The translations under genes and the position numbers were made by a program. The notes under the pieces are model-generated. The model saw nothing but the letters and a program-made list of their open reading frames with translations, was not told the origin of the DNA and made no database searches. A stretch of 64,000 nucleotides of DNA, taken from contig JACVYH010000005.1 in assembly GCA_014964245.1 (NCBI GenBank), positions 1,488,001-1,552,000 on the forward strand, read 5' to 3'. Origin of the DNA: Nannizziopsis barbatae (Eukaryota > Ascomycota > Eurotiomycetes > Onygenales > Nannizziopsiaceae). Positions 1-10,025 of the stretch are shown piece by piece; within the stretch, counting starts at the first letter, position 1, and each line of letters starts with the position of its first letter.

Positions 1-1
1 C

Positions 2-1591
2 AATATACCGGCACCAGAACCACAACCGGGGTATTCATATTACCCACAATCGCCTGCACAACAACCAGCATATACCAACATTCCAGCACCGGATCAAGCA
101 GGATATCCAAGCAATGTACCATCACCAGAACAGCAACCAGCATACCCGAATAATATACCACCGGCGGCGCCACAGCCAGGATATTCATATTATACACCAT
201 CACCAGCACAGCAACCAGCATATAGCAACTATCCAGCACCAGAACAACAGCCGGCATATTCCAACTATCCAGCACCAGAACAGCAGCCGGCATATTCCAA
301 CTATCCAGCACCAGAACAGCAGCCGGCATATTCCAACTATCCAGCGCCAGAACAGCAGCCGGCATATTCCAACTATCCAGCACCAGAACAGCAGCCGGCA
401 TATTCCGACTATGCACCAGAACAGCAGCCAGCATATTCCAACTACCCAGCCCCAGAACAGCCAGAGTATACAAATGTTCAAACACCAGAACAACAGCCAG
501 GGTATCCGAGTGATATACCAATCGATCCAAAGGGGCCTTCCGGACCACTCATGAACTTGACGACGGTACCGACGCCTGGACCGACGCTTAGTAACACAGA
601 CCAGCCGAGGCCAGATGAGCAAGAGGATCCGAACAAAAGACCAAATCCGGAAGAATCTAGGCTTTCGATGATCCCGATCGGGACGGCAAGTCCAGGGCAA
701 CAAACAGCAGTGGACCCAAACCAAATATCAAGGCCCGATGAACAAGGGTATCCAAGCAATATAAGACCAAGGCCGGAGCAAACAGGTATTCCAAGCACAA
801 GACCAAAGCAAGATCAAAGTACGCCACAATCGCCGTATCTGAGTTGGGAAGAATACGTTCGCGATGGGCAGAAAGCGATAGCCCACCATGAGTACAGCCA
901 AACTATACCAGACGTAGAAAAGCCGAGCAAGGATATCTATTACATCACCGAGGTTGGATACCGGGAAGGAGCTGCATACAGTGCAATGCCAGACGGCGCA
1001 TGGAGCTTGACAAATCTCAAGAAGTATGGAGTAGAGTATCCTGTATCAGGAATTCGCGCGAACGAAAGCAAAATAGATAGGTGCTACGTCAATGTCCCAG
1101 GAGGAAGTAAGACTATATGTGGCAGACTACACGACATTGCCAACAATCTTTACGCCAGAGAAGAAGGCACCATTATCACCAGTGTCGCCTACAAAGAACA
1201 TGATTATATCCCCAAGGCAAATCAGCTCTTTTGGTCCGAGCTTATTTGGCAAGAGTGGAAACGTGTTTCTTATACTCAGACGACAGGTCTACGCTTCATG
1301 GTTCAGAGTTCGATAGTCAACGACGGGACATTCCAAACTATCAACACTGCGTTGCAAAAGGTCGGCTTTGAAGGCGGTGGAGAGTTTGCTTTTACACCTG
1401 GTACACCTGGCTCTCCGATGGAGGAGGCCTTCAGAGCACTGTCTGGAACTGACAACGTGAAGGGTCTTTACTACATGCTTGGAGATCATAGCAAGGAACT
1501 TGAGGGGCTGAATGTGACTAAGATTCACACTTTCGATTCGACTTACGGCTTCAGGTACTTAATCATCGAGTTCGCAAGACCCAAAGTCTAG
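2..1591 (+). CDS. Pro/Gln/Tyr-rich repeat protein, 5'-truncated, unknown C-terminal domain
   Basis: The frame is open from base 2 to the TAG at 1589-1591, so the window cuts off the 5' end and the true start is not visible. The N-terminal half is low complexity: Pro, Gln, Tyr, Asn and Ala, with near-perfect 12-residue repeats of the type YSNYPAPEQQPA, then a Pro/Asp/Glu/Gln-rich linker. From about base 830 the protein becomes ordinary globular sequence of about 250 residues, starting near SWEEYVRDGQ, with CYVNVPGG and two cysteines close together (bases 1080-1130). I do not recognise this domain. An ATG at 551 lies in frame, but the repeats upstream read in the same frame and look coding, so 551 is not the natural start. 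No membrane segment is visible in the part present. The repeats resemble extracellular or wall-associated low-complexity regions, but no signal peptide can be checked. It converges on the minus-strand gene ending at 2002. Confidence 0.75.
   Translation, partial: NIPAPEPQPGYSYYPQSPAQQPAYTNIPAPDQAGYPSNVPSPEQQPAYPNNIPPAAPQPGYSYYTPSPAQQPAYSNYPAPEQQPAYSNYPAPEQQPAYSNYPAPEQQPAYSNYPAPEQQPAYSNYPAPEQQPAYSDYAPEQQPAYSNYPAPEQPEYTNVQTPEQQPGYPSDIPIDPKGPSGPLMNLTTVPTPGPTLSNTDQPRPDEQEDPNKRPNPEESRLSMIPIGTASPGQQTAVDPNQISRPDEQGYPSNIRPRPEQTGIPSTRPKQDQSTPQSPYLSWEEYVRDGQKAIAHHEYSQTIPDVEKPSKDIYYITEVGYREGAAYSAMPDGAWSLTNLKKYGVEYPVSGIRANESKIDRCYVNVPGGSKTICGRLHDIANNLYAREEGTIITSVAYKEHDYIPKANQLFWSELIWQEWKRVSYTQTTGLRFMVQSSIVNDGTFQTINTALQKVGFEGGGEFAFTPGTPGSPMEEAFRALSGTDNVKGLYYMLGDHSKELEGLNVTKIHTFDSTYGFRYLIIEFARPKV
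221..466 (+). repeat. In-frame 36-bp tandem repeat (coding minisatellite)
   Basis: Five 36-bp units run from 221 to 400, followed by two 33-bp variants to 466, each coding for a YSNYPAPEQQPA-type dodecapeptide. Units differ mostly by silent or single-base changes. Looser versions of the same motif extend upstream to the window edge and downstream to about 520. Confidence 0.9.
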
Positions 1592-2001
1592 GTGAAATTT
1601 CCAGCAAGGGTGACGAGATAAGAAAAATGGCCGCAGTAGGTAGAGGGCAAACCGCGCGTTTCGCAAGTGCTGACAAAGTGGAGCTGAGTGATGTTAGTTT
1701 TTCACCGATGAGCCGTGTTTGTATTATACGATAATGTATGGAATTTCCATGAAGACTATGCGTATTACTTTCCGTCATCGAAGTTTTTGGCCCCAGGAGT
1801 TAAAGATTGCCTCGGTCCTTATGATAGATAGCATTTTCCCTTTCTCTATCATGGATTTTCGCTTTATATATACGTGGATAATTTGATACCCGCATACTCG
1901 ACAAACTCGACTGTTTGCGTCTATATGCGCCCTTCTGCCTGTCGCTACGCAACTAAATCATTGCAAAAAGCCATGGTAGACACGGTATCTGTACCTCATA
2001 A
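1592..2001. other. Convergent intergenic region
   Basis: This 410-bp gap lies between two convergent genes and should hold both 3' UTRs. I see no gene or clear element in it. Confidence 0.6.
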
Positions 2002-3396
2002 CTACCTCTTCTTCTTCTTTTTGTTTTTCTTTTTGTTTTTTCCTTTGTTGCCAGCTCCATCGCCCACCTTAACCTCATCTTCCCCAGTCTGTCCATCATC
2101 GTCATCGGATTCATCCGCATCCGATTCTTTAGATTCTTCAGGGGCCTCTATCTTTTCATTAACTTTCTCGCCCTCGCCCGTTTCCTCTTTTTCCTCTTCC
2201 TTTTTAGACTTGTCCTGTCCTCGCTTTGCACGTTTTTTGGCCTTTTTCCTCTCATTTTTCTCTCTCTTCTTCCTTTGGGCAGGTGTCTCATTTCCTCCTG
2301 CCACTCCGCCCTGGCTATCAGATTCATCCGAATCCGATCCGTTTAAGTCTTCTTCTTTTCCTTTCCATTTAGATTTTTTCGACTTTCTCCCTAGCTTCCA
2401 ATCCATCCATTTATCCAGCTCTAGCTCAGCAGCTCTCACAAACGCGCCGACCCTAAGCTCCGGATATTTATTCAAACAATGGTTAAAACTGGTTGGCTTA
2501 GACTGGATTGTTTCTGACGCTATTGCGCTCGCGAAGTAGTCCACAAGAAAGGCCCGCATCGGATCTCGTTCGCGCTCGTATCTGCCTTCGAAAGGCTCTT
2601 TGGTTGGATAAATTATACATCGCGGCCCTCTCCGACCCCTATTCACAGAGCCAAACACTTTATTCGTAAGGTCTAAGACGAGCGGTTCGTTCAAACGCGG
2701 ATAACCCAATTTCATTTTGCGCAGAACAAGCAATTTGAGGCCCGTCAAATTAAGCATCCGAGCCAGGCAGTAGACGCGCTCAAATCGGAGGAATTCTCGA
2801 TCGTAGTCCTGCTGATTCTGCAATCCTTCCAGAATATAAGTAACTTCCCCTGGTCGGCTTGGTTGAGGATTCAGCGGATGTTGTACGCCACAAGCTTCGA
2901 TCAGAACAGGGGGATACTCTCCTGTCAAGAGAAAGCTGCTAATAATCGCAAAGTCTCCCTCGTTTAAGCGGAAAAGAACGTCCGTGGCTGGGTCATGTAC
3001 CAATTTTTTAAGCGTATTTCTAGGCACGTTGATAGCACTCTTCGTAGGCCAGTTTCCACCTATCCATGTATACATCATGGAGATGGCACTATGCCGGGCT
3101 GCAATTAGAGGTACTTTTCTTTTTAACCTGGTATAATACTCTTCGTCGCCCTCCTTTTCCAACTGAGTGACGCTGAGATCAAAAGCGGGCATTTTGTTGC
3201 GGCAGACGTCCAGGTTCGATACCTTGACGATATCAAGCCGCCGAGGGACGCGTCTGCGGAAAGAGTCAAGATATTCGTGGAGACCGTAACCAGTATAGAT
3301 GGTCTGTCCAGGTTGTGTGCTAGCAGTAGCTCCGTGGTTTTCTTTGCCGTGACCATTTTGTTGATCGGAAGTAGATTCCGGTGCTTCTGCTTCCAT
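2002..3396 (-). CDS. BTB-like fungal protein with Lys/Glu-rich tail
   Basis: This is a single-exon 464-aa protein; the ATG at 3396-3394 opens the frame. Residues about 100-170 (around RHSAISMMYTWIGGN and the stretch ending EGDFAIISSFLLTGEYPP) resemble the second half of fungal BTB/POZ folds, in which a hydrophobic strand-helix unit precedes an (F/Y)LxTGEYxP-type element. A typical BTB N-terminal half is not clear, so the family call is tentative. From about residue 345 the protein is highly charged (Lys, Glu, Asp, Ser runs) and ends in a lysine-rich KNKKKNKKKKKR tail, a plausible nuclear or nucleolar localisation signal. The next minus-strand gene upstream (4416-5433) is a clearer BTB protein, so the two may be related neighbours. 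No intron is needed. It could also be an unrelated lineage-specific nuclear protein. Confidence 0.7.
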   Translation of the reverse strand: MEAEAPESTSDQQNGHGKENHGATASTQPGQTIYTGYGLHEYLDSFRRRVPRRLDIVKVSNLDVCRNKMPAFDLSVTQLEKEGDEEYYTRLKRKVPLIAARHSAISMMYTWIGGNWPTKSAINVPRNTLKKLVHDPATDVLFRLNEGDFAIISSFLLTGEYPPVLIEACGVQHPLNPQPSRPGEVTYILEGLQNQQDYDREFLRFERVYCLARMLNLTGLKLLVLRKMKLGYPRLNEPLVLDLTNKVFGSVNRGRRGPRCIIYPTKEPFEGRYERERDPMRAFLVDYFASAIASETIQSKPTSFNHCLNKYPELRVGAFVRAAELELDKWMDWKLGRKSKKSKWKGKEEDLNGSDSDESDSQGGVAGGNETPAQRKKREKNERKKAKKRAKRGQDKSKKEEEKEETGEGEKVNEKIEAPEESKESDADESDDDDGQTGEDEVKVGDGAGNKGKNKKKNKKKKKR

Positions 3397-4415
3397 GTTG
3401 ACTTTAATGACTTAGCGAGTATCAAAGTTGAATATCTAGAGCAAAAGTATCAAATGGCCCGTTAGATACGTTTCAGTCCTATTTTTCTGGTTGGAGACTA
3501 GAATTTATTGTTTTGACAGACAGGCGAGAAAGAAACCATTTTGAGGTATCATTCATACCAGTCCCAGGGAAGGTACATCCATCTAGGTCAAATCCGTGGT
3601 GTCACTCTGGAGCAACTGCAGTCGTGCGGGTTATCGGGGTTACGCCTCCCTTGTTCAATCTCAGTACCGTTACCAAACTTAAGATGAAGTACTTGCCTTA
3701 TAAATCCCTTTCTCATTTTGCCAACTGGGCTAGCTCCAGAGAAGCCCTTTGTATTCTTGTCCACGTCTTTATCAAAGGATAGCGAATATGGTATTAAAAA
3801 CTAGACGTCTAGTTAACCTTGAATGATCCCGGTTGGTTACTCCAAGAGAGGTCCTGTTATTCGGTAGTCGAATCCTCTTTATATTGCAAATTGTCCCTAA
3901 TTAAGCCCACATAGTACTGTACATACATGGGTAGAAGAAGTAAAATTTTCCTAAAGCAGTAAAAGTGGACACGTTGCGCAGTCGCAAGCTGGCAACGCTT
4001 CCCTTTGTTTGAAATAGAATGGAGAGAGTCGGAGTTGGTGCTTTCAAAGACCAAACACATAATTGCAGTAAAAACGTGAGTTCCAAGTTAGGCAGTGTTG
4101 TCATTCTGGTGCCAGGTACTGGTCCATGGAAGCCGATGTTCAATTTAATTCCATGGATAGATTCATCTCAGCCGAAAAGCATGCCCCAGGCAACTTGGGA
4201 GGAGAATGAAGATTTTCGGAGTATGCAACGTATTCTTGCTCTCATAGAAGTAAGAATTAATTCGCACTGATCCTTTTATCTTTTTCATTTCTCAACCCAA
4301 AGTTACTGTTCAACATTCTGATGAGGCAGAGTAATTCTTTGTTCAAGCAATTTGGTTTAACGTCGATCGAGGGGGGTTTAATATATTCCAATAGCAATAT
4401 GTGCGGTATGCACTC
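3397..4415. other. Intergenic region between two minus-strand genes
   Basis: It should hold the promoter of the gene starting at 3396 and the 3' UTR of the gene ending at 4416. A plus-strand frame at 4019-4270 (83 codons) shows no recognisable domain or homology-like features, and I do not call it. Confidence 0.5.
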
Positions 4416-5433
4416 TTAAATGAACTTGGGGGACCGGTTGTTACTGAAAAAAAAGTGAGTGGTTGCGTGTTTTCGAAGCACGAGACGAGAATATTTCGAT
4501 CAGCCCACAGAGAAATTATAACGAGGGAGCTCACCTGATCTCAACAAGGTCATCAATGTGATTGCACATCGCCACGAATAGATCAAAAAACATTTTGCCA
4601 CCTGTTTCCATCTCCATCTGCATAGTTCCGCTTCTTTTGAATGTCTTGCGACTTCGAATGATTAGGGCTAGGAAATGGGCCCGGAGGCGCGATTCAGAAT
4701 CCGGAGTATTGTCGTACGCATACCGAGCCGAGCGAAGTATCATATCGACCGAGATTCCAGTCTGCAAGCCTTGCTTCTTGAGAGCGAGGCTACTGAGGTC
4801 ACCCAAGCCGTACTTCTCGGCGGCACAGTATATGGCGGTGTCGCGAAGGATATAGTCCCCCACGCCGGAATGAAAAACGACTGCTTCACTTGGCCCTCGA
4901 CCACCTGGCTTTTGAGGGTCCTTGGAGTCCTCGAGGTAGGAAGAGTGTTGACGTTTGCTGTAAAACAGACGTGGGTAGTAGTCACCCTTGTAAAGGTACT
5001 CGAGGATACAGGAAAGTATTTCGGGTTCTCTAGGGAACATGTTAGGTACCGTGGTCTCATGAGTTTTGATAAAAGACATGTGGCCACATACTCGTCAGGA
5101 AGGCCAATCTGCTTTGAGCTACCGTCGAACATTTGATCTTTCAGGGCAGCACAAAAGAAAGGAGAGGTAGACAGGGCATCCTCGTGAGCTGCAAAGAGCC
5201 GCTGTTCCTGACCCACGACCAATGTCACGATTGGGCCAGTAAGGTTGCTAGACAAGATAAAGTCAGGTCATATTCAAACATGAAATCAGGACAATGATTC
5301 AGGCTTACTTCTCCATTGGCGGACTGTCTAGCCTTTCCTGTAACCTATCCTTCGTCGCCTCACGATGCGGCCTTTTGACTGACTTGACCGACTTGCCCAC
5401 CCGATCCTTCGATGAAAAAGTTCGTTTGAACAT
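4416..5433 (-). CDS. BTB/POZ domain protein (4 exons)
   Basis: Assembled by hand: exon 1 5433-5309, intron 5308-5248 (GTAAGC...CTAG, branch CTGAC), exon 2 5247-5092, intron 5091-5030 (GTATGT...CTAG, branch CTAAC), exon 3 5029-4535, intron 4534-4444 (GTGAGC with a long pyrimidine tract before CAG), exon 4 4443-4416. The joined frame gives 267 aa. Residues about 43-110 carry the BTB signature: VTLVVGQEQRLFAAHEDALS, then SPFFCAALKDQMFDG, then PDEEPEILSCILEYLYKGDY, which is rebuilt perfectly by removing intron 2. BTB proteins dimerise and often act as Cullin-3 adaptors or transcription partners; the partner cannot be told here. A Lys/Arg-rich N-terminus precedes the domain. If intron 3 is not used, the protein stops at TGA 4531 after VEIR, changing only the last nine residues. 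A TATATA motif about 90 bp upstream of the ATG (5522-5532) could be its TATA box. Confidence 0.85.
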
Positions 5434-6688
5434 GACGAGAATTGTCACCCAATAGATTCGTTGGAGACCGTCGTGAGAAAGGAGTCAGCAGGCTAGGTGA
5501 AGCGGCAGAGAGAAACCGAGACTATATATAAAGATAAAAGAGTGGACAAGCTTGAGTCAGCTTAAAGAGGTTGACGCAGTTCGATCACGCACGTAGCATG
5601 GGAGCCTTGGAAGTCTTTCCGAAAATACACAGCCCACTACTATCTCAGATTTCCCTTCAAGAAAGGGAGACCGAGGACAGGAGAGACGAGTGAATCCTCG
5701 AAAAAGACTTTGGCGCGCGAGATATCATTCAAAAATGAATCTCGTACGCGGTTGGACTGGTCGACTCGGCGAAGCGTGAAGAAAGGAAAGAAGAAGAACA
5801 GACGAAAAGAAGGGAAGAAAAACAGGTTGATATGTGCCCAATCATGTGACTGTTTATGCCCACCAACAAGGCAACCATCGCGTCATGTTGAAAATACGGA
5901 CTCGTTTAGAACAGCGGCACACCTGACAAGGATCAGCATGAGAGAAAATGTGAGTCACAATCAGCAACTTCCTGGATTTTGTACCGGTTGTCTAACCACT
6001 TGCAGTTACGGCTATTCTTTAGCGAAGAAAATGCAATACGACGCGGTGCGGAAGTTTGTCGCGCCCGTCGTGAACACATTCAGACCCCGCGAAATCTGCG
6101 TCCGCTGCCTTCACGATTATCTCGTTGGTATACCATACCATTGGATTGTCCGACAATAGTGTTGGAGGCGTTGAGGAGTGTCGCACAGATTGTGCATCCT
6201 AGAGAGTCGAGATCAACACCCGCTCGGCCGGGCCCAAGCCTGGGTTGAGGTTGACTTGCCGGACCTTAACCCACATAACCTTATATTGACCCATCAGCAT
6301 CCAGTAACATTCCCCTGGACTGGTACATATACCCTTTCAATGCCTGCATCAATGCTACGCCCATGGGAAATCGTTGAACGGTCTCAAATCATCATAATAA
6401 GCAGCCTCTTCGACTCCCAACGACGGCCAGGGATTCAGCCACAAAAACTCCAGAACGTTACGGAGCCCTGTGGCGGTGCACTTCCCCTCTTTGCGCACGG
6501 ACCACAAAGTGACTGTGGCTGTTATTAGGGGCATGACGTCAGCATCAAACATGCTTGATAAATTGGCCAAAGAGCCGACCTTTTTTTTGGAGGCGCATCG
6601 CGATTATCACACAGCTTTGACCAAGGGTTATTCTGCCTTTGAATATTATCTATTGTAATCACAGTCGCTAAGTCACCGACTTTTCGCG
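5434..6688. other. Divergent promoter region
   Basis: This 1.25-kb region lies between the ATGs of two divergent genes. It holds a TATATA box for the minus-strand BTB gene near 5525 and a purine-rich tract at about 5779-5824. Plus-strand frames at 5710-6159 and 6178-6528 show no recognisable features and are not called. Confidence 0.5.
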
Positions 6689-8034
6689 ATGGCGATGAAA
6701 TATATGAAATCTATCAAGGACAAAGTCCAGTTCAGCAAGGCCCCGCCAAAACCACACAGCCCGGTTCTTACCGACGAAGATGAAGCATTTCTCAGACATG
6801 TTGCGGAGAAGACAAAAGAGCATGGTGGCAATGCTCAGGTAGCGTTGATGGATGGAGCGCAAAATATACCGCTGCCTACGTCACCCGGAGCGGACGACGA
6901 CTTAGACCGAGAACTTGCTTTGGAAGGGAGCAAGTCCAGAGTAGAGGAAGAACAAAAGGAGAAAGAAAACTCCGTGGATGTACCAAAAAAGAATAACCGA
7001 TGGAGTTGGATAATGGGAAAAGAGAAGCCAGATAAGGGCAAAGCGCCAGCAGTGAGTAAATCACTCCCCTCGTCCTTTTAACCGTTAGACCGACTATCCG
7101 CTGACATGGTACTTTTCATAGGATCCCACCACCGTCGCCGCAGACGAAGTCAAGAAGGAAGAAGAGGACATTGCCGACGTTCTGGAGCGGTTAAATCTCG
7201 CCGCCGTTAACAACCGAGTATTTTCCCTCGGTGACGAGACACAAGATTTGCTGGAGAAATTCAAGCTTGTCTTCAAGGACCTGGTAAACGGCGTGCCAAC
7301 CGCTTACCGGGATTTGGAGGAACTTATAACAAATGGAGACAAAGTACTTCAGGGAACGTTCAATCGACTTCCAAAGTTCTTGAGGGATCTTGTTGAGAAG
7401 TTACCCGATAAAGCAACCGCACGGTTCGCTCCTGAGATTCTTGCCGCCGCAACAGAAAAAGCGGGAAAGCACGGCCTGAATGCGGAAAATGCTGGAAAAG
7501 CAGCAGGAGCAGCTAAGAAGATGGGATTTAAGGTTCCAAGTCTGAAGGAGTTGGTGGGAAAACCAGCTGCTATTGCAGGCATGCTGCGGTCGATTATGAC
7601 ATTCTTGCGAGCCCGATTCCCGGCCCTGCTGGGTCTGAACGTTCTCTGGTCCATGGCCTTGTTTGGTGAGTCCACACTCCGTCATGATAGTTGGATGAAG
7701 TTCGAGTAAAAAGCGTTATTACTAACGCATGCCAGTCCTCCTCCTTGTGCTCTGGTACTGCCATAAACGCGGTCGTGAAGAGCGATTAGAGAAAGAAAAA
7801 GTTTCAAGAGAGGCATCAGAGTCCAATCTCGAAGAGTCGACAGCTGGGCAGCCGGAAACTTCTGCCATCGTCTCACCTGAGGATGACTCCACCGGAAATG
7901 TGGAGATGACCGGGCGAATAGGCCCAGAAGCGCAAGATTCCCCGGCTTTGCCAGGGGTCGGTGGCCAAAATACTATCCCTTCTGCCAACAAGCAGACACG
8001 TCGCAAGCCCATTGAACCGTATGAGGGAACCTAG
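6689..8034 (+). CDS. Conserved single-pass membrane protein, unknown function (3 exons)
   Basis: Exon 1 6689-7051, intron 7052-7121 (GTGAGT, branch CTGAC, TAG), exon 2 7122-7665, intron 7666-7735 (GTGAGT, branch CTAAC, CAG), exon 3 7736-8034; 401 aa. I chose the ATG at 6689 because it opens the frame just after a stop-rich region. The N-terminal 120 residues are charged and disordered (LTDEDEAFLRHV near residue 30, then Lys/Glu-rich). Exon 2 codes a helical region with two amphipathic blocks (EDIADVLERLNLAAVNNRVF and DLVNGVPTAYRDLEELI). A single transmembrane helix near residues 290-312 (LLGLNVLWSMALF joined to VLLLVLWYC) is followed by the basic stop-transfer HKRGREER and a charged tail. Intron 2 cuts the transmembrane helix exactly in the middle, which strongly supports the join. 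I believe this is a widely conserved Eurotiomycete protein without assigned function; location is probably an internal membrane. No enzymatic motif is visible. Confidence 0.85.
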
Positions 8035-9363
8035 CATGGCAATATCTCGGACCAAAATGTGTCCACGTCAGGCATGCTTGAAAAAATCTATTATTACGGA
8101 GTATATTTTGCTGCAATAATGACAAGGAATGTTGGGTTCAACGAAAAGAACCAAATGCGGGCCTTTGTTGCAGGTAAGGCGGTCAGGAGCCCACAGTTGA
8201 GAAATTTTTTGGATATGAGAAGAGTTTTTTTTGGTAGGATCTAATGTTATTTTGGGCCGAGTCTTTCTTGTGATTCCACCAGACTCTCGCAGAATTTAGG
8301 AGCGTTCTTGATTTAATCCTAGACATAATTTTTTGGATTTGAAATATGACAATATCAATGCCCGTTATTCTGTCATTCTGAGGCTAAACTGTTTGATCAT
8401 CAGTTGCTCACACGAGCCCTTCGGCAAACCTCATGGTGGCGCAAGGGTAGAGCGCCGATCAGAGCTTTTCACAGTCCCTGTTTCAAGTGGGGCCAAACGG
8501 GAACCGCCTTGCGATTTCATGATACCATGGAGTGCAGAATGATTTCCAACAAAAAAGGATGATTTCATCCATTGTGCGACTGCGATCAGACAACTCGGGT
8601 AAACAGAATGCATGTTGAATGCGTCCTGAGGTGGTGGCTTGACGAAAGGCGGAGTAAAATTTCAACACCTGGCCGAGACGATATGCATGCCACCTGCAGG
8701 ATGATTCGAGATCCGTGCTCCGAAAATAAAATGTATCAGATCCCGGTCTGCAGTCGGCAGAGCTTCAAATTACCAGAAGATGATATGTCTCTTTATCTCA
8801 TCCCTATGACGAGAGGCTTTTTCTTTTCCTTTCCGCCCCAGGATGCATGCCGGTTTTTGCAAGGCTCCGCGATGATGATGACTGAAGAAGACTAATCATG
8901 ACTCCACGAACAGATACCGATAGTAAATTTTTTAACTTCCTGTCGATCTTCCCAGCGAAAAGGAAACGTACTCCCGTAATTGACATACCGTAACACCATT
9001 GCCTGGTCTGATGCACTCCACACGAGCTCTTGTCCAAGCAATCCCTGTTGGTGGCTGTTATCAGGTACCATTACATAGTGGATTCGGTGTGGAGTGACAA
9101 GTCCGGGGAGTCACGGGATAAAAGACGGTGTGGTGCACCAGCCAATAAAAAGCGAGCCTGAAAATACCGCCAAGCCGTAAGGTACGGTCATTATGTAATC
9201 AGACGGTTAATTACCGTCACGACCGTAACACCACCGCCCACCATGCCCCACTTATCTTGGACCCGGCCAATCGGACATTCGCGGTTTATAATTAATCCAG
9301 GCCGGAACCAATGATAGCTCTAGGTTGCTTCCCCACCCCGGTACGCTGCAAGACCCGCCCATC
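8035..9363. other. Intergenic region
   Basis: It holds the 3' UTR of the membrane-protein gene and upstream DNA of the gene at 10026. Short frames at 8572-8895 and elsewhere show no recognisable features. The only structure I see is a cluster of ACGGT/ACCGT motifs near 9184-9226. Confidence 0.5.
9184..9226. promoter_or_regulatory. Cluster of ACGGT/ACCGT motifs with a GACGGT-N4-5-ACCGTC inverted pair
   Basis: Four copies of ACGGT or its complement lie within 43 bp (9184-9188, 9203-9207, 9213-9217, 9222-9226), and the middle two form an inverted pair (GACGGT 9202-9207, ACCGTC 9213-9218). A further ACCGT lies near 8986. The spacing and symmetry suggest a binding site, but no factor is assigned. 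Confidence 0.25.
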
Positions 9364-10025
9364 ATGATTCTCTGTCTTCGTCTTTTTTCCCTCTTTCCTC
9401 TTCCTTCCTCCTCTTCTTCTTCTTCCTCTTCTCTCTTCTTCAACCTCAACCAAACCAGTCCTTTTTACCCTTCGGACCCTTTCATCCCAAAGCTATACCA
9501 TACACTGAACGTCAGTATCACCTCAAATATTGTCGAGTACGCCCGCCAAATGGCTGTCGCTGGGTTCTAAATCTCCATGCTGGAGGAGCAATCGGTATAC
9601 TCCAGGCTCCTCCAGTCCACGAGAAGCCCAACGAGGAACAATCTACTTTCGACTCGACGATATTTGCGAATCTCTTTCGGCCGCCGCTTTGAGCGTCGAA
9701 ATTGCCCCTGCTACGATCTTAAAAACACACCACGACGTCCACTAGGGTTGGAATTGTTGAATGTCACACTCTCTCGCTCGCCCGTCCCATTAACCCCTCA
9801 TCCTTTGACTACATACGACATCTCCGCCACCGGGCATCTCCGCATCGATCCTATACCAGTCTTAGGTCCTAACGCGCCTTGATATACCTACTTACCCTAC
9901 GCGTCAATACTGCTCTCCGAACAATTCGTCTCTCAGCAGAACTTTAAACATTGTTTTGCCGAACCATTCATCTAAACTACCACATAAACACGCAGCAACG
10001 CCTCCCCGATAATCTTTTCTACACC
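9364..10025 (+). other. Probable long 5' leader with pyrimidine tract and upstream ORF
   Basis: A C/T-rich tract at about 9379-9441, typical of fungal core promoters and transcription start regions, lies about 600 bp before the ATG at 10026. A 68-codon upstream ORF (9364-9570) spans the tract, and shorter frames follow. If transcription starts upstream of 9364 the leader is about 660 nt with several upstream ATGs; if it starts within the tract, fewer apply. Confidence 0.4.

Noticed and set aside
200..724. Long minus-strand frame opposite the first gene
   Set aside because: It is a shadow of the 36-bp repeats giving a Trp/Leu/Cys-rich repetitive product.
4019..4270. 83-codon plus-strand frame in an intergenic region
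   Set aside because: No domain, no splice partners and no signal peptide; length is within random expectation for this composition.
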